The position numbers were made by a program, and so were the translations under genes. From Aliivibrio finisterrensis_A (GTDB lineage: Bacteria > Pseudomonadota > Gammaproteobacteria > Enterobacterales > Vibrionaceae), in assembly GCF_004167675.1 (NCBI RefSeq), contig NZ_SEZQ01000005.1: a stretch of 64,000 bases of DNA. One strand, 5' to 3'. Positions 19,157 to 28,029 of the stretch are shown here, in pieces (the stretch's first letter is position 1; each line of letters starts with the position of its first letter). The notes under the pieces are model-generated. The model was not told where the DNA came from, searched no databases, and saw only the letters and a program-made list of their open reading frames with translations.

Positions 19157-19861
19157 ATGACATTAATTCGCTTAGTTATTAGCATCATCGCGATAACTTT
19201 CAGCTTCAATGCACTTTCCGCTCCCCCTTCCTCATTTTCTAAAGCTAAAAAACTAGCCGTGAAAATCTATCTTGATCACCCAACTTCTTTCTATTGTGGC
19301 TGTGACATTACATGGAAAGATAAAAAGAAAGGTATTCCTGACTTACAAAGTTGTGGTTATGACGTTCGTAAACAAGAAAAGCGTGCTAGCCGCATCGAGT
19401 GGGAGCACGTAGTCCCGGCTTGGCAGTTTGGCCATCAACGCCAATGCTGGCAAGATGGTGGACGCAAGAATTGCACCCGTAAAGACAAACAATTCAAAAT
19501 GATGGAAGCTGACTTACACAACTTAGTTCCAGCCATTGGCGAAGTGAATGGTGATCGTTCTAATTTCCGTTTTTCACAATGGAACGGTAATAAAGGGGCC
19601 AATTATGGACAATGTGCTTTTAAAGTTGATTTTAAAGGCCGTGTAGCAGAGCCGCCAGCACAATCTAGAGGTGCCATTGCTCGTACTTATTTATACATGA
19701 ATAATGAATATCGTTTTAATTTATCCAAAGCACAGCGTCAATTAATGGAAGCGTGGAATAAACAATACCCTGTCTCAGCATGGGAATGTGAGCGTGATAA
19801 ACGTATTGCTAAAATTCAAGGTAACCATAACCAATTTGTCTATAAAGCCTGTATGAAATAA
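19157..19861 (+). CDS. endA: Endonuclease I (periplasmic/extracellular DNase)
   Basis: Exported non-specific nuclease of the EndA/Dns family. A signal peptide covers about residues 1-22 (hydrophobic stretch ending NALSAPP). The ββα-Me-type core is seen in WEHVVPAWQFG and DLHNLVPAIGEVNGDRSN; Cys residues in CGCD and QCWQ are consistent with disulfides, as in Vibrio Dns. In vibrios the homologue degrades extracellular DNA and limits transformation. The gene is followed by rsmE 78 bp later. Confidence 0.94.
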   Translation: MTLIRLVISIIAITFSFNALSAPPSSFSKAKKLAVKIYLDHPTSFYCGCDITWKDKKKGIPDLQSCGYDVRKQEKRASRIEWEHVVPAWQFGHQRQCWQDGGRKNCTRKDKQFKMMEADLHNLVPAIGEVNGDRSNFRFSQWNGNKGANYGQCAFKVDFKGRVAEPPAQSRGAIARTYLYMNNEYRFNLSKAQRQLMEAWNKQYPVSAWECERDKRIAKIQGNHNQFVYKACMK

Positions 19862-19939
19862 CATAGACTAACTTAGAGGTTGAAAAAGCAACCATTAACC
19901 TCCATCCTTAAATGTAAGATAGTTAAAGAAAAGTAGACC

Positions 19940-20671
19940 ATGAGAATACCAAGAATCCATCATCCCGAACTGCTTCCTTCACAAGGAAAAATTAATTTAA
20001 GCGATGATGCTGCTAACCATGTTGGCCGCGTTATGCGAATGAAAGAAGGTGAAGCCGTATTACTGTTTGATGGCAGCGGTGCTGAGTTTCCTGCTGTAAT
20101 TACTTCCGCATCAAAGAAAAGCGTAGAAGTTGAGATCAGCGAACGTATAGAGCGCAGCAGTGAATCTCCATTAAATTTACACTTAGGCCAAGTGGTTTCT
20201 CGTGGTGATAAAATGGAATTCACTATTCAAAAATCTGTCGAGCTAGGGGTTAATACCATTACTCCTCTTATTTCAGAACGTTGTGGCGTGAAGCTAAATA
20301 AAGAGCGTTTCGAGAAAAAACTCGACCAGTGGCAAAAAATAGCGATTGCCGCCTGTGAACAATGTGGTCGTAATACGGTTCCTGAAATTCGCCCAATAAT
20401 GTCTTTAGAAGAGTGGTGTGCTGAAGAGTATGACGGATTAAAACTAAACCTTCATCCAAGAGCAAAATACTCGATCAATACATTACCGGAACCCGTGACA
20501 AATGTACGCTTGTTAATTGGCCCTGAAGGCGGTTTATCGTCTGACGAAATTAACATGACAGAACAATATCAATTTGAAGAAACGTTGCTTGGTCCTCGAG
20601 TTCTAAGAACTGAAACCGCAGCGCTTACCGCAATTACAGCCTTACAAGTTCGTTTTGGCGATCTTGGCTAA
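19940..20671 (+). CDS. rsmE: 16S rRNA (uracil(1498)-N3)-methyltransferase
   Basis: Methylates U1498 of 16S rRNA with SAM. The 243-aa protein has an N-terminal PUA-like domain and a C-terminal SPOUT (trefoil knot) domain with the characteristic LLIGPEGGLSSDE and LGPRVLRTETA segments. It starts at ATG 19940 (MRIPRIHHPE). gshB begins 14 bp after the stop, so the two are translated from one message. Confidence 0.96.
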   Translation: MRIPRIHHPELLPSQGKINLSDDAANHVGRVMRMKEGEAVLLFDGSGAEFPAVITSASKKSVEVEISERIERSSESPLNLHLGQVVSRGDKMEFTIQKSVELGVNTITPLISERCGVKLNKERFEKKLDQWQKIAIAACEQCGRNTVPEIRPIMSLEEWCAEEYDGLKLNLHPRAKYSINTLPEPVTNVRLLIGPEGGLSSDEINMTEQYQFEETLLGPRVLRTETAALTAITALQVRFGDLG

Positions 20672-20684
20672 CTGGAGAAATACA

Positions 20685-21632
20685 ATGATCAAACTCGGTA
20701 TCGTAATGGATCCTATCTCATCCATTAACATCAAAAAAGACTCTAGCTTTGCCATGATGCTTGAAGCACAAAAGCGCGGCTGGGAAATCCATTACATGGA
20801 AATGGCTGACCTACACCTAGATCAAGGTAAAGCAGTTGCAGACACCAAAGTGGTTGAACTAAAAGAAGACCCTACAAGCTGGTATGAATTTAAATCAGAG
20901 CAAACTATCGACCTTGCTGATCTTGATGCGGTACTAATGCGTAAAGATCCTCCATTCGATACTGAATATATCTACGCAACTTACATTTTAGAGCGTGCTG
21001 AAATTCAAGGTGCATTGATTGTTAATAAACCTCAGAGCCTGCGTGATTGTAACGAAAAACTGTTTACTGCTTGGTTCCCTGAGTTAACACCAACAACACT
21101 AGTAACGCGTAAAGCTGAAAAAATTAAAGCCTTCCGCGAAGAGCATGGCGATATTATCCTAAAACCACTTGATGGTATGGGCGGCGCATCAATCTTCCGT
21201 GTTAAAGCAGGCGATCCAAACGTATCCGTTATCATTGAGACACTAACTAATCACGAACAAAATTACTGCATGGCACAAACCTTTGTTCCAGATATCAGCA
21301 ATGGTGACAAACGCATTCTTGTGGTTGATGGAGAGCCAATGCCTTACTGCTTAGCTCGTATCCCAGCAAAAGGCGAAACTCGTGGTAACTTAGCCGCAGG
21401 CGGTACGGGTGAAGCGCGTCCATTAAGTGAGACTGACTGGGCGATTGCTAATGCCGTTGCTCCAACATTAAAAGAAAAAGGTCTAATCTTTGTAGGTCTG
21501 GATGTCATTGGTGACAAACTGACAGAAATCAACGTAACTAGCCCGACTTGCATTAAAGAAATCGAAGCTGCGTTCGATATCTCAATCACTGGCAAATTAA
21601 TGGATGCTATCGAGCGTCGTATTAACGCTTAA
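20685..21632 (+). CDS. gshB: Glutathione synthetase
   Basis: ATP-grasp ligase that joins gamma-glutamylcysteine and glycine. From ATG 20685 (MIKLGIVMDPISS), preceded by GGAG, the protein is 315 aa, the normal length; the upstream extension to 20655 overlaps rsmE and is not needed. The ATP-grasp glycine-rich loop (KPLDGMGGASIF) and the metal-binding segment (TEINVTSPTC) are visible. Confidence 0.97.
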   Translation: MIKLGIVMDPISSINIKKDSSFAMMLEAQKRGWEIHYMEMADLHLDQGKAVADTKVVELKEDPTSWYEFKSEQTIDLADLDAVLMRKDPPFDTEYIYATYILERAEIQGALIVNKPQSLRDCNEKLFTAWFPELTPTTLVTRKAEKIKAFREEHGDIILKPLDGMGGASIFRVKAGDPNVSVIIETLTNHEQNYCMAQTFVPDISNGDKRILVVDGEPMPYCLARIPAKGETRGNLAAGGTGEARPLSETDWAIANAVAPTLKEKGLIFVGLDVIGDKLTEINVTSPTCIKEIEAAFDISITGKLMDAIERRINA

Positions 21633-21648
21633 TTGAGCCTTGCATAAC

Positions 21649-21671
21649 AAAGGGAGCTCATCACTCCCTTT
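21649..21671 (+). terminator. Short hairpin after gshB
   Basis: AAAGGGAG-CTCATCA-CTCCCTTT, perfect 8-bp stem 16 bp past the stop, with only a short T run. It is probably a weak terminator or attenuator before yqgE. Confidence 0.6.
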
Positions 21672-21715
21672 AGTGACAAAGCAACATTAGTTACCCTGAA
21701 TTTTTAGGAGGCTTT

Positions 21716-22279
21716 GTGGATTTAAAAAACCATTTTTTAGTAGCAATGCCAAGTATGAAAGACCCATTTTTTCATCGAAGTGTTATCTATATTTGTGAGC
21801 ATGATTCAGAAGGAACCATGGGGCTGCGTATTAATGAGACGGTTCCGATTTCATTGGAAGGTATGCTCGACCAAATAAAACTAGAGAACGCCTCTCCTAT
21901 TATTTTTCCACAAACCTTAACTCAACCAGTATTGAATGGTGGTCCTGTATCTGATGATCGAGGCTTTGTATTACATTCAGTGAAAGATCGCTATACATCA
22001 AGTATACGAGTGACAAGCGAACTTTCAGTAACTACATCAAAGGATATTCTTGCGACGCTTGGTACCGAATCTCAGCCACGTAAATACTTGGTTGCACTTG
22101 GGTATTCAGGGTGGGATGCAGGACAACTTGAACAAGAACTGTCCGAAAACAGCTGGCTTGTTTTAGAGGCTGATCCTTCGATTATTTTTGATACCCCTAT
22201 TCCTGATCGCTGGCGAAGAGCGATTGAAATTTTAGGCATTAGCCCTGCAAACCTATCTAGCGAGGTTGGACACGCATGA
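21716..22279 (+). CDS. yqgE: UPF0301/AlgH family protein YqgE
   Basis: A 187-aa protein of the DUF179 family: N-terminal LKNHFLVAMPSMKDPFFHRSV, then NGGPV and the GYSGWDAGQLEQEL segment, all typical. Biochemical function is not firmly known; in Pseudomonas the homologue was named AlgH. Translation begins with GTG at 21716 after a good AGGAGG site. Its last 4 bases overlap the ruvX start (ATGA), so the two are translationally coupled. Confidence 0.92.
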   Translation: MDLKNHFLVAMPSMKDPFFHRSVIYICEHDSEGTMGLRINETVPISLEGMLDQIKLENASPIIFPQTLTQPVLNGGPVSDDRGFVLHSVKDRYTSSIRVTSELSVTTSKDILATLGTESQPRKYLVALGYSGWDAGQLEQELSENSWLVLEADPSIIFDTPIPDRWRRAIEILGISPANLSSEVGHA

Positions 22280-22701
22280 GTTCACGTACCATCATGGCAT
22301 TCGATTTTGGCACCAAGAGCATTGGTTCTGCCATTGGTCAAGAGATCACCGGTACTGCAAGTCCATTAAAAGCATTTAAAGCTCAAGATGGCACCCCTAA
22401 TTGGGATGATATTGAAAAACAAATTAAAGAGTGGAACCCAGATTTGATTGTTGTCGGTTTACCTACCGATCTTCATGGTAAAGAGCTCGAAACCATCACT
22501 CCTCGCGCAAAGAAATTTGCCAATCGTCTGCATGGCCGTTTTGGTAAGCAAGTTGAGCTGCATGACGAGCGCCTATCAACAGCTGAAGCTCGCGCTGATT
22601 TGTTTGAGTTTGGTGGTTATAAAGCATTATCGAAAGGCAATATTGATTGCCAGTCTGCGGTAGTGATTTTAGAAAGCTGGTTTGAGAATCAGTGGGGCTA
22701 A
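22276..22701 (+). CDS. ruvX: Putative pre-16S rRNA nuclease / Holliday junction resolvase-like YqgF
   Basis: RNase H-fold protein of 141 aa with the FDFGTKSIGSAIG motif at the N-terminus, VVGLPTDLHG in the middle, and the catalytic-acid segment DERLSTAEA. YqgF acts in 16S rRNA 5'-end maturation; the RuvX name reflects the fold. It overlaps yqgE by 4 bp. Confidence 0.93.
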   Translation: MSSRTIMAFDFGTKSIGSAIGQEITGTASPLKAFKAQDGTPNWDDIEKQIKEWNPDLIVVGLPTDLHGKELETITPRAKKFANRLHGRFGKQVELHDERLSTAEARADLFEFGGYKALSKGNIDCQSAVVILESWFENQWG

Positions 22702-22717
22702 AAGCATAAGAGCAGGT

Positions 22718-22819
22718 TTCAGATCGGTCGCAAGCTCCCTTAAAGGGTTCAGAGGCACTCACTGTAAGTATAATACTCACAATAAACTCCTCTGAATCCT
22801 AAGCGCGAAGCGTCCTGAA
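22718..22819. repeat. Dispersed ~100-bp repeat with inverted ends, copy B
   Basis: Reverse-orientation copy of the element at 7218: TTCAGATCGGTCGCAAGCTC, then TTCAGAGG, a variable centre, CCTCTGAA and an outer CTGAA end. It fills the gap between convergent ruvX and pilU, the same kind of place as copy A. Confidence 0.8.
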
Positions 22820-22829
22820 CCCTACTTTT

Positions 22830-23936
22830 TTAGTCTAACGATATCGATACATTATCAAGCTTCGACGAACTAAATGAATCCCCTCGCTTCGTCTTCAACA
22901 TCAATCTCAAGTCATTCGCTGAATCCGCACTGTGCAACGCTTCATCCACAGAAATTTTCTCTGCCACAACCAAATCAAACAAACACTGATCAAACGTCTG
23001 CATGCCTGACTCTCGTGATTTTGCCATGGTTGCTTTTAGCTCATGCAAATCACCACGGCGGATCAGATCTGAAATTCGAGGAGTATTTAACAACACCTCA
23101 TAAACCCCATGACGACCATTACCATTCATATCAGGCACCAATTGCTGAGCAATGATCCCTTTTAAATTCATTGAAAGATCAAATAAGAACTGCTCTTTAT
23201 GATCTTTAGGTACTAAATGAAGAATACGCTCTAATGCTTGGTTGGCATTGTTTGCATGCAGCGTCGCCATACAAAGGTGGCCAGTTTCTGCAAACGTCAT
23301 TGCATATTCCATGGTTTCACGACTACGAATTTCACCAATTAAAATCATATCTGGCGCTTGTCGTAAAGAGTTTTTCAATGCCACTTCATAGCTTTGTGTA
23401 TCTAAGCCAACTTCACGCTGAGTGACAATGCACTTATTATGTGGATGAACAAATTCAATCGGATCTTCTACCGTTAATATATGACCGTAGCGATTGTCAT
23501 TTCGATAGCCAGTCATCGCCGCCATCGACGTGGATTTCCCCGAACCGGTTGCCCCAACGACAAGAACTAAACCTCGCTTAGAGATTGAAAGTTCCTTCAT
23601 TACCTCAGGTAAATTTAACGAATCCATCGAAGGTATTGTTGTTTCAATACGACGGATCACCGCACCCGGCTGCTCACGTTGCCAAAACGCACTAACACGA
23701 AAGCGGCCGATCTCTTTTACAATCGCAAAATTGGCTTCTAGCTTTTGGTTAAACTCTTTTTGACGCTCGTCACTCATCATTTCAGCTAATAATGCCGTAA
23801 CAGAATCAACCGTCTGTTTTTCACCTAACTGCTGAAACTCACCGTGAACACGCAATAAACATGGGGCATCCACTGTAATATAAACATCAGACGCTTTTTT
23901 CTGTACCATGCTATCTAGCAGTTGATCTAACTTCAT
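22830..23936 (-). CDS. pilU: Type IV pilus retraction ATPase PilU
   Basis: Hexameric ATPase that assists PilT in pulling back type IV pili at the inner-membrane base. The 368-aa protein has Walker A GATGSGKST, the Asp box, Walker B and the AIRxR-like segment MILIGEIRSRETM, and the His box (GHLCMATLHANNA). It is the PilU paralogue because it is longer than PilT and follows it directly (2 bp between genes) in the pilT-pilU operon. Confidence 0.94.
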   Translation of the reverse strand: MKLDQLLDSMVQKKASDVYITVDAPCLLRVHGEFQQLGEKQTVDSVTALLAEMMSDERQKEFNQKLEANFAIVKEIGRFRVSAFWQREQPGAVIRRIETTIPSMDSLNLPEVMKELSISKRGLVLVVGATGSGKSTSMAAMTGYRNDNRYGHILTVEDPIEFVHPHNKCIVTQREVGLDTQSYEVALKNSLRQAPDMILIGEIRSRETMEYAMTFAETGHLCMATLHANNANQALERILHLVPKDHKEQFLFDLSMNLKGIIAQQLVPDMNGNGRHGVYEVLLNTPRISDLIRRGDLHELKATMAKSRESGMQTFDQCLFDLVVAEKISVDEALHSADSANDLRLMLKTKRGDSFSSSKLDNVSISLD

Positions 23937-23938
23937 AG

Positions 23939-24976
23939 TTAAAAACCTACACTACTAATATCAACTTTTTTTGCCACTTCATCAGGGTCGACTAGACCTT
24001 GGGCTATAATCTTCTTCGCATTTTGTTCCATTGTCTGCATACCAAAAGAAGAACCCGTCTGAATAATGGAATACATTTGCGCTACTTTATCCTCTCGGAT
24101 CAAGTTACGAATTGCAGGCGTCGCGATCATAATTTCATGACATGCCACACGACCACCACCATTACGCTTTAACAATGTCTGAGCGACCACCGCTTTTAAT
24201 GATTCTGACAACATTGAGCGCACCATAGACTTCTCACTGCCCGGGAATACATCAATAATACGGTCAATGGTTTTAGCTGCTGAACTGGTGTGCAAGGTAC
24301 CAAATACCAAGTGACCCGTTTCTGCTGCGGTTAATGCTAAACTAATGGTTTCTTGGTCACGAAGTTCACCCACCAAAATAACATCAGGATCTTCACGTAG
24401 CGCTGAGCGTAATGCCGCCTTAAAGCTATGCGTGTCTCGATGTACTTCACGCTGGTTAATCAAACATTTCTTATTTTTGTGCACAAACTCAATCGGATCT
24501 TCAATCGTCAATACGTGCTTATTGTGATTTTCATTAATGTAATCAACCATCGCTGCAAGCGTCGTTGATTTACCAGAACCTGTTGGCCCTGTAATTAATA
24601 CCAACCCTTTTTGATAATTAGCGATATTAGTAAAAATCTCTGGTGCGACAAGTTGATCTAATGATGGGATCTCAACAGGAATGGTTCTAAATACTGCTGC
24701 GCATCCACGAGATTGGTTAAACGCATTAACACGAAAGCGACCAACATTCGGCAACTCAAATGAAAAATCAACTTCTAACTTTTCTTCAAACTCACTGCGC
24801 TGAGCATCATTCATAATGTCCGTCACTAAACGGTAAACTTCTGCGTGTGTAAAATCAGGTAATGTCAGTTTACGAACGTCCCCATCTACACGCACCATAG
24901 GAGGAACTCCTGCAGATAGGTGTAGATCTGACGCATTTTGTTTTACACTAAAGTCCAGTAGTTCTGTGATGTCCAT
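23939..24976 (-). CDS. pilT: Type IV pilus retraction ATPase PilT
   Basis: Main motor for retraction of type IV pili, needed for twitching and for DNA uptake. The 345-aa length is typical. Visible are GPTGSGKSTTLAAM (Walker A), VLTIEDPIEFVH, DVILVGELRDQET (AIRNLIRE is later) and GHLVFGTLHTSSA. First gene of the pilT-pilU pair; divergent from yggS with only 23 bp between start codons, so the promoters overlap. Confidence 0.96.
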   Translation of the reverse strand: MDITELLDFSVKQNASDLHLSAGVPPMVRVDGDVRKLTLPDFTHAEVYRLVTDIMNDAQRSEFEEKLEVDFSFELPNVGRFRVNAFNQSRGCAAVFRTIPVEIPSLDQLVAPEIFTNIANYQKGLVLITGPTGSGKSTTLAAMVDYINENHNKHVLTIEDPIEFVHKNKKCLINQREVHRDTHSFKAALRSALREDPDVILVGELRDQETISLALTAAETGHLVFGTLHTSSAAKTIDRIIDVFPGSEKSMVRSMLSESLKAVVAQTLLKRNGGGRVACHEIMIATPAIRNLIREDKVAQMYSIIQTGSSFGMQTMEQNAKKIIAQGLVDPDEVAKKVDISSVGF

Positions 24977-24999
24977 AATTTTCCTCGGTAATCGTTTCT

Positions 25000-25695
25000 A
25001 TGACTAGTATTAAGCAAAATATCAATCAAATCACCCTTCAGATAGGGAATAGCATTCAAAAATGTGGTCGACAACCAGATTCTGTGCAATTACTGGCAGT
25101 CAGTAAAACCAAACCTATCGACTTACTCGAACAAGCGATAGAGGCTGGTCAACGCACATTTGGTGAAAACTACGTTCAAGAAGGCGTTGAAAAAGTGCAA
25201 TACTTCCAAAGTACCCATTCTAATACAGAATTAGAATGGCACTTCATTGGACCTATTCAATCCAATAAAACTCGTCCCATAGCGGAACACTTTGATTGGG
25301 TTCATTCTATTGACCGCCTGAAAATAGCGCAACGCTTGAATGAGCAACGTCTGGAAAGCCTTGGGAAACTAAATGTGCTTATTCAGGTCAATATCAGCTC
25401 AGAAGAAAGTAAATCAGGCACCACATCTGAAGAAGTCATGACACTGGCAGCGGCAATCAATGAGATGCCAAACCTAACTTTACGTGGATTAATGTCGATC
25501 CCTGCTAACGTCTCTAATTATGATGAACAACTGGCAGCATTTACACAACTTGCTTCCATTCAAAACCAATTACGCGCACAATATCCGCAAGTGGATACCC
25601 TATCAATGGGAATGAGTGGCGATATGGATGCCGCAATTGAAGCCGGCTCAACAATGGTTCGAATTGGTACCGCTATTTTTGGTGCTAGAGGCTAA
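25000..25695 (+). CDS. yggS: Pyridoxal phosphate homeostasis protein (YggS/PLPBP)
   Basis: PLP-binding protein with alanine-racemase-like TIM barrel and no known catalysis; controls free PLP and amino acid balance. Typical features are the PLP-Lys region AVSKTKP, FGENYVQE, EWHFIGPIQSNKTR and SMGMSGDMDAAIEAGST near the C-terminus. It is 231 aa. It begins the yggS-proC-yggT-yggU cluster found in many gammaproteobacteria. Confidence 0.95.
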   Translation: MTSIKQNINQITLQIGNSIQKCGRQPDSVQLLAVSKTKPIDLLEQAIEAGQRTFGENYVQEGVEKVQYFQSTHSNTELEWHFIGPIQSNKTRPIAEHFDWVHSIDRLKIAQRLNEQRLESLGKLNVLIQVNISSEESKSGTTSEEVMTLAAAINEMPNLTLRGLMSIPANVSNYDEQLAAFTQLASIQNQLRAQYPQVDTLSMGMSGDMDAAIEAGSTMVRIGTAIFGARG

Positions 25696-25715
25696 AAAGA
25701 ATCTCAACTCGAATG

Positions 25716-25743
25716 ATACCAATATCACTAAATTGATTGGTAT
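25716..25743. repeat. ATACCAAT...ATTGGTAT inverted repeat
   Basis: Eight-base inverted arms around a 12-base centre in the yggS-proC gap. A related element (ATACCAA...TTGGTAT) is at 27531-27558. It looks like a small dispersed hairpin. Confidence 0.55.
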
Positions 25744-25759
25744 AAAGTAAGGAACACGA

Positions 25760-26578
25760 ATGGAACATCGCAACATTGCTTTTATTGGTGCGGGCAATAT
25801 GACTCGCTCTATCATTGCTGGATTAATTAGCAGTGGCTACCCAAAGGGAAAAATCACAGCAACCAACCCAAGTACAGAGAAGCTTGAGTATTTAAAAAGT
25901 TGCTATGGTATCAATACGAGTACAGATAATTTAACGGCAGCTCAACAGGCTGAAGTAATTGTCTTGGCTGTAAAACCACAAATGATGGCAGTAGCAGCAG
26001 AACCCTTACAAATTGTCGATTTCTCAGATAAGTTAGTTATCTCAATTGCCGCGGGTATTTCAGCAAAGCGCCTCAATGAGATGTTTTCCACTGAATTGAA
26101 TCTAGTTCGTGTTATGCCAAATACCCCAGCACTCGTTGGTAAAGGCATGAGTGGCTTGTTTGCGGTAGAGCATATCTCAGAACAAGACAAAACCTATGCT
26201 GGTAATTTACTTTCAGCGGTAGGAGAGGTTTGTTGGGTAGAGAAAGAATCTGGCATTAACTCGGTTATTGCGGCAGCAGGAAGCGCTCCAGCGTATTTCT
26301 TCTTGTTCATGGAAGCGATGCAAGCGGAAGCGATTAAACAAGGCTTTAGTGAAGAGACTGCGCGTCTACTCGTTCAACAATCGGCACTTGGTGCTGCTGA
26401 AATGGTGGTAGCAAATCCTGGGACAGAGCTATCAACACTGCGCGAGCAAGTAACCTCAAAAGGAGGGACGACTGCAGAAGCGTTACGCACCTTTAACGAA
26501 CATAACCTGCAAGAGATCGTCGCTAAGGCTATGCAAGCTGCGGTCTCTCGAGCAGAAGAGATGGAATCTCTATTTTAA
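25760..26578 (+). CDS. proC: Pyrroline-5-carboxylate reductase
   Basis: Last step of proline synthesis, using NAD(P)H. The 272-aa protein has the N-terminal Rossmann motif IAFIGAGNMTRSIIAGL and the C-terminal P5CR signature segment (LREQVTSKGGTTAEALRTF). It follows yggS, the common arrangement. Confidence 0.97.
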   Translation: MEHRNIAFIGAGNMTRSIIAGLISSGYPKGKITATNPSTEKLEYLKSCYGINTSTDNLTAAQQAEVIVLAVKPQMMAVAAEPLQIVDFSDKLVISIAAGISAKRLNEMFSTELNLVRVMPNTPALVGKGMSGLFAVEHISEQDKTYAGNLLSAVGEVCWVEKESGINSVIAAAGSAPAYFFLFMEAMQAEAIKQGFSEETARLLVQQSALGAAEMVVANPGTELSTLREQVTSKGGTTAEALRTFNEHNLQEIVAKAMQAAVSRAEEMESLF

Positions 26579-26642
26579 AAAGTAATTCTATTTTCAGAAC
26601 CACTTTATTTTCAAAACCAATGATTTTTAAGGTTAATAAACT

Positions 26643-27197
26643 ATGAATGCAATGAGCTTTTTAATCTCGACCGTTTTTGATTTATACATCATGGTCGTGA
26701 TCCTACGAATTTGGTTACAAGTTGCACGAGCTGACTTCTATAATCCATTTTCACAATTTATCGTAAAAGCGACACAACCAATCGTCTCTCCTTTACGTCG
26801 TATTATCCCATCGATTGGTAGCTTAGACTTAGCCACTGTATTATTTGCTTATGTACTGTGTGTTGTGAAGTTCGTTGCTCTACAATTAGTTGTATCAGGC
26901 GGTGTTGCTTTTGGCCCTGAGTTTTTATTCATTGGTTTGATTGCCCTTGCTAAGGCCGCTGGTGGTTTACTGTTCTGGATCTTATTAGTACGCGCTATCT
27001 TAAGCTGGGTGAGCCAAGGCCGCAGCCCAATTGAATACGTTATGCACCAATTAACAGAACCAATGTTAGCGCCTATTCGTAAAATTCTTCCTCAAATGGG
27101 TGGACTCGACTTAAGCGTATTAGTGCTGTTTATCGTACTTCAATTTGCTAACTTCTTAATGGGCGATTTAATTGGTCCTATTTGGTATAGCTTGTAA
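26643..27197 (+). CDS. yggT: YggT family integral membrane protein
   Basis: The 184-aa protein contains two YggT repeats, each with the motif FxxPF/PIL-LRRIIP (here NPFSQFIVKATQPIVSPLRRIIP and later LTEPMLAPIRKILP), and about four hydrophobic helices. The function is not settled; relatives have been linked to osmotic or cell-shape roles. Cotranscribed with proC and yggU. Confidence 0.92.
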   Translation: MNAMSFLISTVFDLYIMVVILRIWLQVARADFYNPFSQFIVKATQPIVSPLRRIIPSIGSLDLATVLFAYVLCVVKFVALQLVVSGGVAFGPEFLFIGLIALAKAAGGLLFWILLVRAILSWVSQGRSPIEYVMHQLTEPMLAPIRKILPQMGGLDLSVLVLFIVLQFANFLMGDLIGPIWYSL

Positions 27198-27204
27198 TTT
27201 AACG

Positions 27205-27498
27205 ATGCCTGTTAAATACGATAATGATGATTTGATCTTACGGCTGTATCTGCAACCAAAAGCCAGTCGAGATCAAATTGTTGGAGTACATGGTGAAGAA
27301 CTTAAAATTGCGATTACCGCACCTCCTGTTGATGGAAAAGCAAATGCGCATTTAATTAAGTACTTCTCTAAACTGTTTAAAGTGGCTAAAGGAAAAATTA
27401 CGGTAGAAAAAGGAGAACTTAATCGTCATAAACAAGTTCGAATTCATTCACCTGAAATAATTCCTGAAGCCATCAAGCAATTATTACTGTCAAAATAA
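27205..27498 (+). CDS. yggU: UPF0235/DUF167 family protein YggU
   Basis: A 97-aa protein with the DUF167 signature (YLQPKASRDQIVG and ITAPPVDGKANAHLIKYF). Function unknown. The ATG at 27205 lies 7 bp after the yggT stop; the ORF extends upstream into yggT, but the family starts at MPVKYDND. A terminator follows. Confidence 0.92.
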   Translation: MPVKYDNDDLILRLYLQPKASRDQIVGVHGEELKIAITAPPVDGKANAHLIKYFSKLFKVAKGKITVEKGELNRHKQVRIHSPEIIPEAIKQLLLSK

Positions 27499-27506
27499 CT
27501 ATTAAT

Positions 27507-27530
27507 GCCGAGTTAATCCTCGGCTTTTTT
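27507..27530 (+). terminator. Terminator after yggU
   Basis: GCCGAG and CTCGGC stem with TTTTTT directly after. Confidence 0.88.
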
Positions 27531-27558
27531 ATACCAATGTAATTACTGGATTTGGTAT
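27531..27558. repeat. ATACCAA...TTGGTAT inverted repeat
   Basis: Related to the 25716 element, directly after the yggU terminator and before the DUF4426 gene. It could contribute the promoter region of that gene. Confidence 0.5.
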
Positions 27559-27575
27559 TATATGGAGGCCTTTAT

Positions 27576-28019
27576 ATGAAGATCACTATGAAAAAAATAA
27601 CCTTACTTTTGTCCCTGTTTCTTTTTAGTTTACCCACATTTGCAGGTCAATTTGTACAAATTAAAAATGTTGAGGTTCATTATTCCGCCTTCAACTCAAC
27701 ATTTCTAACTCCAAAAGTAGCACGCGCTTATCAACTAAAACGCTCCGGCTACAACGCCTTGATTAACATCAGCGTGTTAGATATATCACAAGCAGGTAAG
27801 CCTGCTATTGCTGCAAAAATTACAGGGACCGCTAAAAATTTACTCGGCCAAACAAAAACGTTAACCTTCCGTGAAATTAAAGAGCAAAACGCAATTTACT
27901 ACATTGCAGAGCTACCAATCACTAACGAAGAAACCTTTCGCTTTGATATCGATGTATCTGCCGATACCAAGGGTGCTGGCAAATTAAAATTCAATCAAAA
28001 GTTTTACGTAGAAGAATAA
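27576..28019 (+). CDS. Exported DUF4426-type protein
   Basis: A 147-aa protein with a clear signal peptide (MKITMKKITLLLSLFLFSLP, cleavage likely after TFA). The mature part is predicted to be beta-rich. It sits between yggU and rdgB, the position where many vibrios and pseudomonads carry a DUF4426 protein; the family call rests on context and general pattern. Function unknown. The ATG at 27576 is used because GGAGG lies 8 bp before it. Confidence 0.75.
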   Translation: MKITMKKITLLLSLFLFSLPTFAGQFVQIKNVEVHYSAFNSTFLTPKVARAYQLKRSGYNALINISVLDISQAGKPAIAAKITGTAKNLLGQTKTLTFREIKEQNAIYYIAELPITNEETFRFDIDVSADTKGAGKLKFNQKFYVEE

Positions 28020-28029
28020 GAGAATCATT

